Part shown: piece by piece, positions 63,543 through 64,000 of the stretch
Position numbering within the stretch: the stretch's first letter is position 1
How the letters are laid out: each line of letters begins with the position of its first letter
Source: Bacillota bacterium
Lineage (GTDB): Bacteria; Bacillota; Bacilli; Paenibacillales; NBRC-103111
NCBI GenBank assembly: GCA_023386955.1
Contig: JAEWIS010000039.1
Location: 62,001 to 126,000, forward strand
Direction of reading: 5' to 3'
Length of the DNA: 64,000 nucleotides
Position numbers and translations under genes: made by a program
Notes under the pieces: generated by a model
Seen by the model: the letters and a program-made list of their open reading frames with translations, nothing else
The model's database searches: none
Told to the model about the DNA's origin: nothing

Positions 63543-64000
63543 CTAGAAATGTGCTCTTTTTCCTTTTACCTGGGGCAAACGCCCCGAACCGCGGATGGAG
63601 TATACATACATAATCGTCGTAAAAAAGGCAAACACCAATACTCCCCATAAATACCACACGGCGTACGGCCAGTCAAATATGATTGCCAGCACAGCCGCAT
63701 AGAGCAGGACGGTGGTCAGCTTGCCCAGCCCGTTGGCAGGGACAGGCTTTTTCCCGGTGAAATGGAAATACATGCCGCCGACAATCATACCCACATCCCG
63801 TACGAAAAAGACCACAGCCGCCGCCCAGGGGATCATCTTGGACAGCACCAAAGAAAGCATGACGGTAATCATCATTAATTTATCGGCCAGCGGGTCCAAT
63901 ACAGTACCCAATCCCGTAACCAGCCCACGCGACCTGGCAATATAGCCGTCCAGCACATCGGTCAGCCCGGCTGCCAGCAGGATTAGAAAGGCCAGCCTTA
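63543..64000 (-). CDS. CDP-alcohol phosphatidyltransferase, partial (5' end outside window)
   Basis: The reading frame continues unbroken to the right edge, so the N-terminus is missing. The family motif D-x2-DG-x2-AR-x-G-x3-D-x3-D is complete in TDVLDGYIARSRGLVTG and GTVLDPLADK. At least three membrane helices follow (MMITVMLSLVLSKMI, TTVLLYAAVLAII, YLWGVLVFAFFTTIMY). It joins a CDP-activated lipid to an alcohol at the membrane; PgsA-type phosphatidylglycerophosphate synthase is the likeliest, but related enzymes share the motif. Confidence 0.85.
   Translation of the reverse strand, partial: RLAFLILLAAGLTDVLDGYIARSRGLVTGLGTVLDPLADKLMMITVMLSLVLSKMIPWAAAVVFFVRDVGMIVGGMYFHFTGKKPVPANGLGKLTTVLLYAAVLAIIFDWPYAVWYLWGVLVFAFFTTIMYVYSIRGSGRLPQVKGKRAHF

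Overview
The window looks like a chromosomal segment of a motile, spore-forming, S-layer-bearing member of the Firmicutes, most likely Paenibacillaceae. The grounds are a Bacillus-type late flagellar order (yvyF-flgM-flgN-flgK-flgL-yviE-fliW-csrA-hag-flaG-fliD-fliS-fliT), comFA/comFC beside degS/degU, an alpha/beta-type spore protein gene, SLH-domain surface proteins, and a TagA/CsaB wall-polymer locus. Every gene I accept is on the minus strand, so transcription runs from high to low coordinates. No rRNA, tRNA, IS element or CRISPR array was seen.

Positions 1-25940 (read from right to left) form a flagellin glycosylation island. It opens with a Maf-type flagellin glycosyltransferase behind a sigma-D-like promoter, then pseB, then a long run of glycosyltransferases, methyltransferases and sugar epimerases, gmd/fcl for GDP-fucose, a phosphatase/sulfatase-superfamily protein next to a TarI/IspD-like cytidylyltransferase, and finally an SpsF/PseF-like cytidylyltransferase, an ATP-grasp/HAD pair and pseG, which is cut by the window edge. 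The most unusual feature is a small Rossmann-like domain of about 90 residues (glycine-rich FG-G loop, an acidic-N-N/D-x-x-K turn, then IIxxSxxYxxEIxxQL) fused to the N- or C-terminus of nine different enzymes. Part of the island (about 18.1-22.6 kb) is much more AT-rich than the rest.

Positions 26000-34950 hold the late flagellar genes. Candidate sigma-D promoters precede flgM, hag, flaG and maf. The hag leader carries two plausible CsrA sites, one a hairpin presenting GGA in its loop, which matches the adjacent csrA/fliW genes. Positions 34966-40451 hold competence genes comFC/comFA, a small unknown membrane protein, and the DegS/DegU two-component system.

Positions 40552-55627 are mainly about the cell surface: a secreted phosphodiester-glycosidase/stalk-domain protein, metK with a long structured leader that ends in a strong terminator, an alpha/beta-type SASP, two secreted proteins of unknown function, a 951-residue S-layer protein with two in-frame translation starts, and a 1300-residue SLH protein. 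Positions 55928-64000 hold tagO, tagA and csaB, a DUF5693 membrane protein, a phosphohexomutase, fabZ and a partial CDP-alcohol phosphatidyltransferase. TagO/TagA/CsaB are the enzymes expected to make the pyruvylated wall polymer that SLH domains bind, so ligand and ligand-binding proteins sit side by side.
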